From the NCBI GenBank assembly GCA_903934925.1, contig CAIZPS010000173.1, forward strand, positions 1-33,062: a stretch of DNA of 33,062 nucleotides, given 5' to 3'. The stretch is from an uncultured bacterium (lineage in GTDB: Bacteria; Actinomycetota; Actinomycetes; S36-B12). The notes under the pieces were generated by a model that ran no database searches, was not told where the DNA came from, and worked only from the letters and a program-made list of their open reading frames with translations. The number at the start of each line of letters is the position of its first letter. The first letter of the stretch is position 1. Positions 22,987-31,816 of the stretch are shown here, piece by piece. A program made the translations under genes and the position numbers.

Positions 22987-25730
22987 CAGCCACTTCCCTC
23001 CGTGTTGCCGGCCTCGGCTGCGGCCGGGTCCAGCAGGTCGTAGCGGTCGATTGCCTCGACGAGCTTGGCTCGATCGAACTCTCCGGCGCGCGCCAGCCTG
23101 CTGAGTGCCTGCACGGTGATCGACTCGGCGTCGACGAGGAAGTGCCGACGCAGGGCCCCGCGGGTATCGGACATCCCCCAGCCGTCCGTGCCGAGCGAGA
23201 CGAAGTCGCCGGGGACCCAGTCGCGGATCTGATCCTGCACCGCGCGCATGTAGTCCGAGACCGCAATGACAGGACCGGGTCGACCGGTCAGTCGCTGAGT
23301 CACGTACGCCACTCGTGGCGCGGCTTCCGGATGCAGCAGGTTGTGCCGATCGACCTCGAGCCCGTCTCGGCGCAGTTCGTTCCAGGATGTCACCGACCAG
23401 ACATCAGCGTGCACTCCCCAGTCGTCCCGGAGCAGTGATTGGGCCTTCAGTGCCCAGTTCACGCCCACTCCGCTGGCCAGCAGTTGCACGCGCGGACCCG
23501 TCGCATCCGCGGGCGCGGGGGAGACCAGGTGCATGCCGCGGAGGATGCCGTCGACGTCGACGTCCTCTGGCTCCGCCGGCTGGACGTAGGGCTCGTTGTA
23601 CAGCGTGAGGTAGTAGAAGACGTTCTCCGGATCCTCGCCGTACATTCGGCGCAGGCCGTCCTTGAAGATGTGCCCGATCTCGTAGGCGAAGGCGGGGTCG
23701 TAGGACACGACCGCAGGGTTGGTGGCGGCCAGCAGGTGCGAGTGGCCGTCCTCGTGCTGCAGTCCCTCGCCGTTGAGGGTCGTGCGTCCGGCCGTTGCGC
23801 CGATGACGAAGCCGCGTGCCATCTGGTCCATCGCCGCCCAGAATCCGTCGCCCGTGCGCTGGAAGCCGAACATCGAGTAGAAGATGTAGATCGGGATCAT
23901 CGACTCTCCGTGCGTGGAGTACGACGATCCGACGGCCGTGAACGATGCCACCGAGCCGGCCTCGTTGATGCCCTCGTGGAGGATCTGGCCCTGCTTGGAC
24001 TCCTTGTAGCTGAGCATGAGCTCGCGATCGACGGAGAGGTACTGCTGTCCGTGCGGGGAGTAGATCTTCGCCGTCGGGAAGAGGGAGTCCATACCGAAGG
24101 TGCGCGCCTCGTCCGGGATGATCGGCACGAATCGTGGCCCGATCTCAGGATCCTTCATGAGGTCCTTGAGCAGTCGGACGAACGCCATGGTCGTGGCGAT
24201 CTCCTGCTTGCCCGAGCCGCGATTGACGACCTCGTACTCGCTGTCCGCGGGCTGCTTCAGTGCAGCAGCGATGCTGCGTCGTGCGGGGTACGAGCCGCCA
24301 AGGTTGCGTCGCACGTGCTGCATGTACTGCAGGGCGTCATCGTCGGGGCCCGGGTTGTAGTACGGCGGCAGGTACGGGTTCTCCTCGAGCTGGGCATCGG
24401 AGATTGGCAGCTGCAGGGTGTCGCGGAAGGACTTGAGGTCCTCGAGGGTGAGCTTCTTCATCTGGTGCGTGGAGTTGCGCGCCTCGAAGTGCGACCCGAG
24501 AGTCCAGCCCTTGATCGTCTTGGCGAGGATGACGGTGGGCTGGCCCTTGACGCGAGTCGCGGCCTCGTACGCCGCGTACATCTTGCGGTAGTCGTGCCCG
24601 CCTCGCTGGAGGTTCCAGATCTCCTCGTCGGTCCACGCTTCGACGAGCTTGGCCGTGCGCGGATCGCGGCCGAAGAAGTGCTCTCGGACGAAGGCACCGT
24701 CCTCGCTCTTGTAGGTCTGGAAGTCGCCATCAGGGGTGTTGTTCATGATGTTGACGAGCGCCCCATCGCGATCGGCGGCCAGCAGCTGATCCCACTTGCG
24801 GCCCCACACGACCTTGATGACGTTCCACCCTGCTCCGCGGAAGAGGCTCTCCAATTCCTGGATGATCTTGCCGTTGCCGCGGACGGGGCCGTCGAGGCGC
24901 TGGAGGTTGCAGTTCACGACGAAGGTCAGGTTGTCGAGCTCCTCACGCGAGGCGAGGGTGAGAGCACCCACCGCGTCGACCTCGTCTGTCTCGCCGTCGC
25001 CGAGGAAGGCCCACACGCGCTGGCCCGAGGTGTCCTTGATACCGCGATGCTGCAGGTACTTGTTGAACCGCGCCTGGTAGATGGCATTCAGTGGACCCAG
25101 GCCCATCGACACGGTGGGGAACTGCCAGAACCAGGGCATCAGTCGGGGGTGCGGGTAGGACGGCAGGCCGCCGCCTGCATGGGAGACCTCCTGGCGGAAG
25201 CCGTCCATCTGATGCTCGGTGAGCCGACCCTCGAGAAAGGCCCGGGCGTACACACCGGGGGAGGCGTGTCCTTGGAAGAACACTTGGTCGGCGCCGTCGG
25301 GATGGTCCGGGCCCTTGAAGAAGTGGTTGAAACCCACCTCGTACAGGGTCGCGGAGGATGCGTAGCTGGAGATGTGGCCGCCGACCGAGATCCCTGGCCG
25401 CTGCGCGCGGTGGACCATGATCGCGGCGTTCCAGCGGATCATCCGACGAATCTGCTTCTCGATCTTCTCGTCACCGGGGAACGACGGCTCGCGCTCCGGA
25501 GGGATCGTGTTGATGTAGTCGGTGCTGCGGAGGCTGGGCACTCCGACATTGCGCTCGTTGGCTCGGCGCAGGAGCGACAGCATGAGGTAGCGCGCGCGGT
25601 AGTTGCCCGAGTGGTCAACGACGTTGTCGAAGGACTCGATCCACTCCGACGTCTCATCGGGGTCGACGTCCACGTACTGGGTGGGAAGTCCGCTGGCGAG
25701 CAGCGGGTCTCGGTCGCGTCCGGTGGTCAC
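22986..25730 (-). CDS. aceE: pyruvate dehydrogenase E1 component, homodimeric type
   Basis: A 914-residue enzyme, the usual AceE length. GTG 25730 has AAGGA 5 nt upstream; the frame further upstream has no conserved residues. It decarboxylates pyruvate with thiamine diphosphate and passes acetyl to the E2 lipoyl group. The family pattern is complete: [17 protein letters not shown] near residue 125, the ThDP motif GDGETDE near 244 ending at NCN near 272, [26 protein letters not shown], and [14 protein letters not shown] in the pyrimidine domain. No aceF or lpd is in the window. It heads the minus-strand block that turns pyruvate into fatty acids and ends in a TGATG overlap with the iron protein. 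Confidence 0.96.
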   Translation of the reverse strand: MTTGRDRDPLLASGLPTQYVDVDPDETSEWIESFDNVVDHSGNYRARYLMLSLLRRANERNVGVPSLRSTDYINTIPPEREPSFPGDEKIEKQIRRMIRWNAAIMVHRAQRPGISVGGHISSYASSATLYEVGFNHFFKGPDHPDGADQVFFQGHASPGVYARAFLEGRLTEHQMDGFRQEVSHAGGGLPSYPHPRLMPWFWQFPTVSMGLGPLNAIYQARFNKYLQHRGIKDTSGQRVWAFLGDGETDEVDAVGALTLASREELDNLTFVVNCNLQRLDGPVRGNGKIIQELESLFRGAGWNVIKVVWGRKWDQLLAADRDGALVNIMNNTPDGDFQTYKSEDGAFVREHFFGRDPRTAKLVEAWTDEEIWNLQRGGHDYRKMYAAYEAATRVKGQPTVILAKTIKGWTLGSHFEARNSTHQMKKLTLEDLKSFRDTLQLPISDAQLEENPYLPPYYNPGPDDDALQYMQHVRRNLGGSYPARRSIAAALKQPADSEYEVVNRGSGKQEIATTMAFVRLLKDLMKDPEIGPRFVPIIPDEARTFGMDSLFPTAKIYSPHGQQYLSVDRELMLSYKESKQGQILHEGINEAGSVASFTAVGSSYSTHGESMIPIYIFYSMFGFQRTGDGFWAAMDQMARGFVIGATAGRTTLNGEGLQHEDGHSHLLAATNPAVVSYDPAFAYEIGHIFKDGLRRMYGEDPENVFYYLTLYNEPYVQPAEPEDVDVDGILRGMHLVSPAPADATGPRVQLLASGVGVNWALKAQSLLRDDWGVHADVWSVTSWNELRRDGLEVDRHNLLHPEAAPRVAYVTQRLTGRPGPVIAVSDYMRAVQDQIRDWVPGDFVSLGTDGWGMSDTRGALRRHFLVDAESITVQALSRLARAGEFDRAKLVEAIDRYDLLDPAAAEAGNTEGSG

Positions 25731-25756
25731 GGCAATCCTTCGACTCTGAGCCGGAT

Positions 25757-25775
25757 CCGGGATCACCGGTCCCGG
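25757..25775. promoter_or_regulatory. dyad in the aceE leader
   Basis: CCGGGA-TCACCGG-TCCCGG lies 26 nt upstream of the aceE GTG, in the 277-nt divergent gap between aceE and the DUF3052 gene. It may be an operator or a leader hairpin. I see no clear TANNNT promoter for either gene in that gap. Confidence 0.3.
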
Positions 25776-26007
25776 CGACGGGCGTGCGGCTGTGGTCCCA
25801 TCCTTGCGCATGGCCTCAGGCCGGGCTTCCCCGAGTCGGCCCTCGGCGACGGGCAACAAAGTCGTCCCAATGCGGCCGGGAGGCTTGCGCACGGGCTCGC
25901 ACTCCGGTGGACTACCCCCTGAAACGGGGCGAGCCGGCCCCGGAGCGCCAGATCAGCAGGTTCGCATCGGTCGAGCACAGGCCTCGGCCCGGAAGACAGG
26001 GAGTGAC

Positions 26008-26430
26008 GTGACCGCCGCAGCGGACGACGAGGCCCGGGCACGGGCCGGTCGGCTCGGGCTGGAGCCCGGGAGCACCGTCCAGGAAGTCGGGTACGACACC
26101 GACGTCGACGAGGGCCTGAGGCTGGCCGTCGAGGGCATCATCGGCGACGAAATGGTCGACGAGGACTTCGACGATGTGGTCGACGTGGTCCTGCTGTGGT
26201 GGCGTGACGATGACGGTGACCTCGTCGACGCGCTCGTCGACGCGATCGGCCCCCTGGCCGACCACGGTGTGGTCTGGCTACTGACTCCCAAGCCGGGTCG
26301 TGAGGGTCACGTCGAGCCGGAGGACATCGCGGACGCCGCGCCCACGGCGGGGCTGCAGCAGACGAGCACGATCAGCGCGGCCCCCGGGTGGCAGGGGACC
26401 CGCCTCGTGGCGCCGCGAGCCAAGCGCTAG
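26008..26430 (+). CDS. DUF3052 family protein
   Basis: A 140-residue very acidic protein starting at GTG 26008 with GGGAG 4 nt upstream; the in-frame region before it is not conserved. The family pattern is plain: RLGLEPGSTVQEVGYDTDVD, then DEMVDEDFDDVVDVVLLWWR, then WLLTPKPGREGHVEPEDIAD and TAGLQQTSTISAAPGWQGTR with a basic C-terminus. DUF3052 is common in actinobacteria and usually sits, as here, between aceE and an AhpE-type peroxiredoxin. Its activity is not known. It diverges from aceE. Confidence 0.9.
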   Translation: MTAAADDEARARAGRLGLEPGSTVQEVGYDTDVDEGLRLAVEGIIGDEMVDEDFDDVVDVVLLWWRDDDGDLVDALVDAIGPLADHGVVWLLTPKPGREGHVEPEDIADAAPTAGLQQTSTISAAPGWQGTRLVAPRAKR

Positions 26431-26481
26431 TTTCGCGATGCCGGGCGAGGGCCCGGAGATCATGAACGTGGGAGCGCAGAC

Positions 26482-26952
26482 GTGGCCGGAGCAGCACTGA
26501 AGGTGGGCGACATCGCCCCGGACTTCACCTTGAGCAACCAGTACGGCGAGCAGGTGACGCTCTCCGACTTCCGCGGCCGCAAGAACGTGGTGGTGATGTT
26601 CTATCCCTTCGCCTTCACCGGAATCTGCACGGGAGAGCTGTGCACCATCCGCGACCGCCAGCCGGACTTCGACAATGACGACACCGTCACCCTGAGCATC
26701 TCGTGCGACAGCGTCCCGTCACTGAAGGTGTTCGCCACGCAGGAGAACCTCACGCACCACCTCCTCAGCGATTACTGGCCGCATGGGACGGTCTCGACCG
26801 CCTACGGGGTGTTCCTCGACGACAAGGGCTTCGCCACGCGCGGATCCTTCGTCATCGACAAGGAAGGTGTGATCCGCTGGATCGTCATCAACGGTCCAGG
26901 GGAGGCGCGCAGTGCCGACGACTACCTGCAGGCCCTCGCCGCTCTCGACTGA
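26482..26952 (+). CDS. ahpE: AhpE-like 1-Cys peroxiredoxin
   Basis: A 156-residue thioredoxin-fold peroxidase, GTG 26482 with GGGAG about 8 nt upstream. It reduces hydrogen peroxide, organic hydroperoxides or peroxynitrite. The peroxidatic Cys is C49 in [13 protein letters not shown], within the FTGICTGE signature; C54 is nearby and C75 follows in LSISCDSV, so a two-Cys route is not excluded. The conserved strand [19 protein letters not shown] is present. It follows DUF3052 by 51 nt, probably in one operon. Confidence 0.92.
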   Translation: MAGAALKVGDIAPDFTLSNQYGEQVTLSDFRGRKNVVVMFYPFAFTGICTGELCTIRDRQPDFDNDDTVTLSISCDSVPSLKVFATQENLTHHLLSDYWPHGTVSTAYGVFLDDKGFATRGSFVIDKEGVIRWIVINGPGEARSADDYLQALAALD

Positions 26953-27004
26953 AGCTGGGGGCTCCGGGCCTGCTCTCGACCCGTCGTGAAGGTGCCTCGG
27001 CGTT

Positions 27005-27010
27005 GACACT
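27005..27010 (+). promoter_or_regulatory. possible -10 box of the P-type ATPase gene
   Basis: GACACT, one mismatch from TANNNT at its first base, lies exactly 6 nt before GTG 27017. It suggests a leaderless start like those at 7096, 9037 and 29028, but GGAAG directly before the GTG could be a badly spaced SD. Confidence 0.3.
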
Positions 27011-27016
27011 GGAAGG

Positions 27017-28939
27017 GTGACGGGCAGCGGGCTTCGCGGATTCCTCGCCTCGATGCTGCGCACGAGGTCCGGGGTGCTGGCCGTGGGCACTCTCGCGGCG
27101 ATGGCGATCTGGGGCGTGCTGGCCCTCGCGGGTGTGCCGATCCCGTGGCGGGACGTACCGCTCATCGCCGCCAGCGTCGTCGTTGGAGTCCCGCTGCTCG
27201 CGCGTGTTGCACGCGATGCCTGGCGGCGTACCTTCGGCGCTGACGTGCTCGGCCTGCTCGCCCTCGTCGTGGGCGCAGTCATGGGGGAGTGGTTCGTCGC
27301 CTCCGTCATCGCACTAATGCTCTCCGGTGGAGAGGCACTGGAGCAGACGGCGACGGCGCGCGCGGCCCGCGTGCTCGAGGCTCTCGCGAAACGCAACCCG
27401 ACCCTCGCGCACCTCCGGCTGCCCGAAGGTGGCCTGCGGGACGTTCCCGTGGGCGAGGTTCGGGTCGACGACGTGCTCGTACTCCTTCCTCACGAACTGT
27501 GCCCGGTGGACGGAGTGGTGACCGAGGGTCACGGCAGCATGGACGAGTCGTACCTCACCGGCGAGCCCTACGTGATCGCCAAGGGTCCTGGGTCGAGCGT
27601 GCTGTCGGGCGCCGTCAACGCGACGGAGCTGCTGGTGATCCGAGCGCAGCACGAGGCTCGTGACAGCAGGTACGCGCGCATCGTAGGCATCCTCGAGAAG
27701 GCCGAGGCGGAGCGACCGCCCATGCGCCGGCTGGCCGATCGACTCGGCGGTGTCTACACGGTGATCGCGCTCGCTGTAGCCGGCTTGGGCTGGGCTGTCA
27801 GCGGGGATCCGAACCGGTTCCTGTCCGTCCTCGTCATCGCGACCCCGTGCCCGCTGCTCATCGGCGTCCCGGTGGCAATCGTCGGCGCGATCTCGCTCGC
27901 CGCGCGCAACGGCATCATCGTCAAGGATCCATCGGCCCTCGAGCGGATCCCCACGGTGCGCACGATGATCTTCGACAAGACGGGCACCCTCACGTACGGC
28001 CGCCCCACAGTGACGGACGTGGAGCTGGTGCCCTCCGCACCGGTTGGTCTGGATCGCAGTCGGGTGCTCGCGCTGACGGCAGCGCTCGAGAGGTTCAGTC
28101 GGCATCCGCTTTCTTCGGCCGTCCTTGAGGCTGCTGCCGACCTGCCTGTACTGGCCGTCGCACACATGGCCGAGCATCCGGGACAGGGGCTCCGGGGTGA
28201 GGTGGATGGCCAGCGCGTTGCCGTCGTCGGTCGCAAGCAGGTCAGCACGGCGCTGCCGGAGGCACAGACAGGCCTGGAGTGCGTGGTCGTCATCGACGAT
28301 CAGCCGGCGGCGCTGATCCGGTTCCGCGACATCCCCCGCGCGGGTGCACTCGGCTTCGTGCATCACCTCGGGGGCCGGCATCGGGTGACGCGCACAATCA
28401 TGCTGTCGGGGGATCGCGAGAGCGAGGTGAATTACCTCGGTTCGCTGGTCGGTATGGACGAGATGCATGGCGCCGTCTCTCCTGAGGAGAAACTGCGGCT
28501 GGTGCGCGAGGAGACGGCGATCGCGCCCACGGCCTTCTTCGGTGACGGTGTCAACGATGCTCCGGCGATGACGGCGGCCACGGTGGGCGTTGCCTTCGGC
28601 CAGGGAAGCGACATCACCGCGGAGGCGGCCTCGGCGGTCGTGCTCGACTCGTCTCTCGAGAGACTCGACGAGCTGCTCCACATCGGCCGGCGCATGAGAC
28701 GGATCGCCCTGCAGACCGCGATCGGGGGGATCGTGCTCAGTGTCATCGGCATGGTGCTGGCGGTGGTGGGGCTGCTGCCTCCCGTGGCCGGGGCACTCAG
28801 CCAGGAGATCATCGATGTACTCGCCATCGCAAATGCCCTGCGGGTAGGGCTGCAGCGACGACCCCTGCGCGACCTGCCGGTGTCGGAAGGTGCGTACGTG
28901 GGCCCAGACGGACTCGAACCGCCGACATCCTCCTTGTAA
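27017..28939 (+). CDS. P1B-type metal-transporting ATPase
   Basis: A 640-residue membrane pump without an N-terminal metal-binding (HMA) domain. The P-type parts are in order: actuator loop SYLTGEPYVIAKGPG (TGE 181-183), membrane metal site TPCPLLIGVP (C278, P279), phosphorylation site D320 in FDKTGTLTYG, HP at 363-364, and hinge GDGVNDAPAM (509-514). The site has CPL, not CPC, so a copper role is less likely and the metal is open. The conserved protein ends near LAIANALRVGLQRRP (about residue 616). The last 13 residues (GPDGLEPPTSSL and the codon before) are antisense tRNA sequence, and the TAA stop lies in the anticodon loop of tRNA-Val. Confidence 0.88.
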   Translation: MTGSGLRGFLASMLRTRSGVLAVGTLAAMAIWGVLALAGVPIPWRDVPLIAASVVVGVPLLARVARDAWRRTFGADVLGLLALVVGAVMGEWFVASVIALMLSGGEALEQTATARAARVLEALAKRNPTLAHLRLPEGGLRDVPVGEVRVDDVLVLLPHELCPVDGVVTEGHGSMDESYLTGEPYVIAKGPGSSVLSGAVNATELLVIRAQHEARDSRYARIVGILEKAEAERPPMRRLADRLGGVYTVIALAVAGLGWAVSGDPNRFLSVLVIATPCPLLIGVPVAIVGAISLAARNGIIVKDPSALERIPTVRTMIFDKTGTLTYGRPTVTDVELVPSAPVGLDRSRVLALTAALERFSRHPLSSAVLEAAADLPVLAVAHMAEHPGQGLRGEVDGQRVAVVGRKQVSTALPEAQTGLECVVVIDDQPAALIRFRDIPRAGALGFVHHLGGRHRVTRTIMLSGDRESEVNYLGSLVGMDEMHGAVSPEEKLRLVREETAIAPTAFFGDGVNDAPAMTAATVGVAFGQGSDITAEAASAVVLDSSLERLDELLHIGRRMRRIALQTAIGGIVLSVIGMVLAVVGLLPPVAGALSQEIIDVLAIANALRVGLQRRPLRDLPVSEGAYVGPDGLEPPTSSL

Positions 28940-28972
28940 GGGAGGCGCTCTAGCCAACTGAGCTATGGGCCC
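28899..28972 (-). tRNA. tRNA-Val (anticodon UAC)
   Basis: Read on the minus strand from 28972: acceptor GGGCCCA pairs with TGGGCCC, D arm GCTC...GAGC, anticodon stem CCTCC/GGAGG with loop CTTACAA (anticodon TAC), T arm GGCGG-TTCGAGT-CCGTC, discriminator A. The length is 74 nt. CCA is not encoded (CG follows the A). The anticodon arm is nearly identical to that of E. coli tRNA-Val. The gene overlaps the 3' end of the ATPase gene on the other strand. Confidence 0.96.
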
Positions 28973-28978
28973 GGACGG

Positions 28979-29008
28979 AGGCTACCGATCACGTCCGGGG
29001 TCTGTCGG
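28979..29008 (-). promoter_or_regulatory. candidate promoter of tRNA-Val
   Basis: On the minus strand CCGACA (29008-29003) and TAGCCT (28984-28979) are separated by 18 nt. The -10 lies 6 nt before the tRNA 5' end. It is divergent from the nif3 promoter. Confidence 0.5.
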
Positions 29009-29015
29009 TGCTGGG

Positions 29016-29021
29016 TAGCCT
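29016..29021 (+). promoter_or_regulatory. -10 box of a leaderless promoter (nif3 operon)
   Basis: TAGCCT is followed by exactly 6 nt (GTCGCC) and then ATG 29028, with no SD. Confidence 0.55.
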
Positions 29022-29027
29022 GTCGCC

Positions 29028-29852
29028 ATGCCCGCCACCGTCGCCCAGGTCGTCGACCTCCTCGATCGACGCTATCCGCCGGCGCTGGCAGCGGAGTGGG
29101 ACTCCGTCGGCCTTGTTGCCGGCGATCCACGGGCCACGGTGAACCGGATCCTGTTCGCTGTGGACCCTGTCATGGCCGTCGTCGACGAGGCGCTAATGCT
29201 GCAGGCCGACATGATCGTCACGCATCATCCCCTGCTGTTGCGCGGCGTTCACTCGGTAGCCGCGGTCGACCACAAGGGCTCGGTGCTGCACACCCTCATC
29301 TCGCACGGCATCGCCCTGGCCTGCGCGCACACCAATGCCGACCACGCTCGACCGGGAGTCTCCGACGCTCTTGCCGACCTTCTCGGCATCGTCGACACCG
29401 TGCCTCTGGTGCCTGACGCCGGCGATCCAGCGGTAGGAACCGGGCGCATCGGGCGGCTCGACGAGACCCTCACTCTCGGCGCCCTCATCGACCGTGTCGC
29501 GCAGCGACTGCCGTCGACGGCGCAAGGGATCCGCGCCTCGGGTGATCCGGAGCGCCTTGTTGAGACGGTGGCGGTCTGCGGAGGCTCGGGTGATGCCTTC
29601 TTGGCTGAAGCCTCCGACGTGGCCGACGCCTACATCACCGCGGACCTGCGCCACCACCGCGCCCAGGACCACCTCGTCGATGGTGGTTGCGCGCTCATCG
29701 ACGTGGCCCACTGGGCGAGTGAGTGGCCGTGGCTGCCGGTGGCCGCTGAAGCGCTCGCTGCCGACTGTCGCGCAGGCGGCACTACGGTGGAGGTCCACGT
29801 CTCCGCGGTCGTCACTGATCCGTGGACCATGCACCGAGGGAGCCAGTCCTGA
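29028..29852 (+). CDS. Nif3-like dinuclear metal-centre protein
   Basis: A 274-residue protein with ATG at 29028. The family pattern is clear: VVDLLDRRYPPALAAEWDSV, then GLVAGDP, IVTHHPLLLRGV with the metal-binding HH, LACAHTNADHARPGVSDALA with further ligands, and CGGSGDAFLAEASDVADAYI TADLRHHRAQD near the end, then LIDVAHWASEW with the last His/Glu ligands. Nif3/YqfO proteins are hexameric dinuclear-metal proteins, some annotated as GTP cyclohydrolase I type 2, but the cellular role is unclear. In actinobacteria the gene is followed, as here, by the zinc-ribbon and RNase H/phosphatase genes (Rv2230c-Rv2228c order). Confidence 0.92.
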   Translation: MPATVAQVVDLLDRRYPPALAAEWDSVGLVAGDPRATVNRILFAVDPVMAVVDEALMLQADMIVTHHPLLLRGVHSVAAVDHKGSVLHTLISHGIALACAHTNADHARPGVSDALADLLGIVDTVPLVPDAGDPAVGTGRIGRLDETLTLGALIDRVAQRLPSTAQGIRASGDPERLVETVAVCGGSGDAFLAEASDVADAYITADLRHHRAQDHLVDGGCALIDVAHWASEWPWLPVAAEALAADCRAGGTTVEVHVSAVVTDPWTMHRGSQS

Positions 29853-30592
29853 ACGCCGACCCCGCCGCCCAGCTCCGCCTGCTCGATGTTCAGGAGCAGG
29901 ACACTCGGCTGACCCAGCTCGACCATCGGGCCGGGCACCTGCCCGATTCAGCCGTGCTGGCCGATCTGGAGGGCCGGCTCGCGCGGGTGCGTGATCAGGT
30001 CGTCGCCGCAGAGACCATCCTCAGCGATCTCGAGGTCGAGCAGGAGCAGGCCGATCGTGATGTCGAGCAGGTACGCGAGCGTCGCCGCAGAGACCAGGAG
30101 CTCCTCGACTCCGGGTCGGTAGGCGACCCCAAGCAGCTGCAGGCGATCTCGTCGGAGCTGGAGAACCTCGTCCGCAGGCAGTCCGATCTCGAGGACGTCG
30201 AGCTGGAGATCATGGAGCGGGTCGAAGGTGCACGCGCGGCCGTCGGGCAGCTTGCGGCGGAGCGTGATGCCATGAAGGTCGAGCGTGATGACATCGCCGC
30301 CCGTGTCGCCGGACAGCTTGCCGAGATCTCAGACGAGCGAGCCGAGGTCGTTGCGCTGCGTGCACGCATCGCGACGGAGATTCCTGCCGATCTGCTGAGC
30401 CTGTACGACAAGGTTCGCGCCGATCACGGGGGAGTGGGCGCTGCTCCGTTGCACCGCGGCTCCTGCCAAGGCTGCCGGCTCGCCCTGCCGCCCACGGAGA
30501 TCGAGGCCCTGCGTGCTGCGCCCTCGGACTCTGTGATCCGGTGCGAGGAGTGCCGACGCATCCTCGTGCGCACCGCCGAATCCGGGCTCTAG
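29849..30592 (+). CDS. coiled-coil C4-type zinc-ribbon protein
   Basis: About 247 residues. Homologues begin at the ADPAAQLRLLDVQEQDTRL stretch, and GAGGGAGC lies 6-8 nt before CTG 29849, so a CTG start overlapping the nif3 stop (CTGA) fits best; GTG 29822 is the only canonical alternative and has no SD. Residues about 20-190 form a long charged coiled coil. The C-terminal zinc ribbon has C-x-x-C (GSCQGCRLALPP) and C-x-x-C (IRCEECRRIL). Related proteins include Rv2229c and the CT398 family; the role is unknown, possibly nucleic-acid or secretion linked. It is in an operon with nif3 and the RNase H gene (6-nt gap). Confidence 0.87.
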   Translation: MNADPAAQLRLLDVQEQDTRLTQLDHRAGHLPDSAVLADLEGRLARVRDQVVAAETILSDLEVEQEQADRDVEQVRERRRRDQELLDSGSVGDPKQLQAISSELENLVRRQSDLEDVELEIMERVEGARAAVGQLAAERDAMKVERDDIAARVAGQLAEISDERAEVVALRARIATEIPADLLSLYDKVRADHGGVGAAPLHRGSCQGCRLALPPTEIEALRAAPSDSVIRCEECRRILVRTAESGL

Positions 30593-30598
30593 TCCGCA

Positions 30599-31810
30599 AT
30601 GGCGCGATCGCTCATCGTCGAGGCCGACGGCGGCTCCCGCGGAAACCCGGGGCCTGCCGCCTACGGTGCGGTCGTGCGCGACGCCGTAAGTGGAGCGATT
30701 CTCGCGGAGCTCGCCGAGTACCTCGGCGAGGTGAGCAATAACGTCGCCGAGTACCGAGGGGCCATCGCCGGGCTCGAGCATGCGCACACCATCGACGCGG
30801 AAGCCACCGTCGAGATGCGCCTCGACTCCAAGCTCATCGTCGAGCAGATGAGCGGCCGCTGGCAGATCAAGCATCCGGACATGCGCACTCTTGCGCGACG
30901 CGCTCGCGATGCCTTCCCTCCCGGTCGCGTCACCTACACCTGGGTGCCGCGCGAGCAGAACACCCGGGCCGATGCCCTCGTCAATCAGATGATCGACGCC
31001 GCGCTCGCGGGTGACACCCGGCCGATCCGTCGCCTGGACGGCCTGCCCCTCGAGGATGTCCTTGCCGAGGACGTCGTCGGCGGCATCGAGGTTGAGCAGA
31101 GTCGTGCGATCGTCGAGGATGCCGCGGCGAAGGCGCCGCGCGTCATGATCGGCTGGGCCGATCTCGGGCCGCCCACGTACACGGTCATGGCCCGTCACGG
31201 TGCCACCGAGCTCAGCCTGGAGAAGAGGTTCAGCGGACTTGGCGGTTTCGACGCCCCCCTGGCGCCGCTGGGCATTGCGCAGGCGCAGGCCCTCGCTGCC
31301 GAGCTGGTCGTCCGGGCGGACATCCAACGCATCGTGAGCTCCCCACTCCTGCGCACGCGCCAGACGGCCGGGATCGCGGCCGACTCTCTGGGGCTCGACG
31401 TGGACGTCATCGACGGTTTCGCCGAGTGTGGGTTCGGGGAGTGGGACGGCCATACCTTCGCCGAGGTGCGCGAGCGGTGGCCGCGCGAACTGGAGGATTG
31501 GCTGGCCTCAACCTCCGTGGCACCACCGGGTGGGGAGACATTCGAGGCGTGCCAGGCGAGGGTTCTGGAGGCGCGGCAGGAGGTTGTGGCCCGCTTCCCG
31601 GGAGAGCGAGTGCTCGTCGTCGCGCACGTCACACCAATCAAGATCATGGTGGCGCACGCAGTGGGGGCGCCGCTGGCGAGTCTGTATCGCATGGAGCTGC
31701 CGCCCTGCTCCCTCAGTTCCCTCGCGTGGTTCCCCGACGGCAACTCATCGATGTTCAGCTTCGCCGAGGCGGCACACCTGCGCGAGGTCGGCACGCCGCA
31801 CGGCGTATGA
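30599..31810 (+). CDS. bifunctional RNase HI / histidine (acid) phosphatase
   Basis: A 403-residue fusion with ATG at 30599, 6 nt after the previous stop. Residues 1-135 are RNase HI with the four acidic catalytic residues D10 (EADGGSRGNPGPA), E51 (NNVAEYRGAI), D76 (MRLDSKLIVEQM) and D125 (NTRADALVN); it cuts RNA in RNA-DNA hybrids. A linker of about 55 residues leads to a histidine phosphatase (190-395): R199-H200 in VMARHGATEL, the acid loop FAECGFGEWDG, and H343 in VVAHVTPIK. The mycobacterial homologue Rv2228c has RNase H and CobC-like alpha-ribazole phosphatase activity. It converges with yaaA, with 6 nt between stops. Confidence 0.93.
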   Translation: MARSLIVEADGGSRGNPGPAAYGAVVRDAVSGAILAELAEYLGEVSNNVAEYRGAIAGLEHAHTIDAEATVEMRLDSKLIVEQMSGRWQIKHPDMRTLARRARDAFPPGRVTYTWVPREQNTRADALVNQMIDAALAGDTRPIRRLDGLPLEDVLAEDVVGGIEVEQSRAIVEDAAAKAPRVMIGWADLGPPTYTVMARHGATELSLEKRFSGLGGFDAPLAPLGIAQAQALAAELVVRADIQRIVSSPLLRTRQTAGIAADSLGLDVDVIDGFAECGFGEWDGHTFAEVRERWPRELEDWLASTSVAPPGGETFEACQARVLEARQEVVARFPGERVLVVAHVTPIKIMVAHAVGAPLASLYRMELPPCSLSSLAWFPDGNSSMFSFAEAAHLREVGTPHGV

Positions 31811-31816
31811 CGCCGG

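Noticed and set aside
23439-25922. Long plus-strand open frame opposite aceE
   Set aside because: It is a shadow of the GC-rich aceE codons; it shows no recognisable domain, while aceE is unmistakable on the other strand.
28900-28939. GPDGLEPPTSSL as a conserved ATPase C-terminal motif
   Set aside because: This peptide is what results from translating an antisense tRNA gene; it is not a functional motif of the pump.
27314-28957. Long minus-strand open frame opposite the P-type ATPase
   Set aside because: It is Arg/His-rich low-information translation opposite a clear ATPase and starts in the tRNA region.
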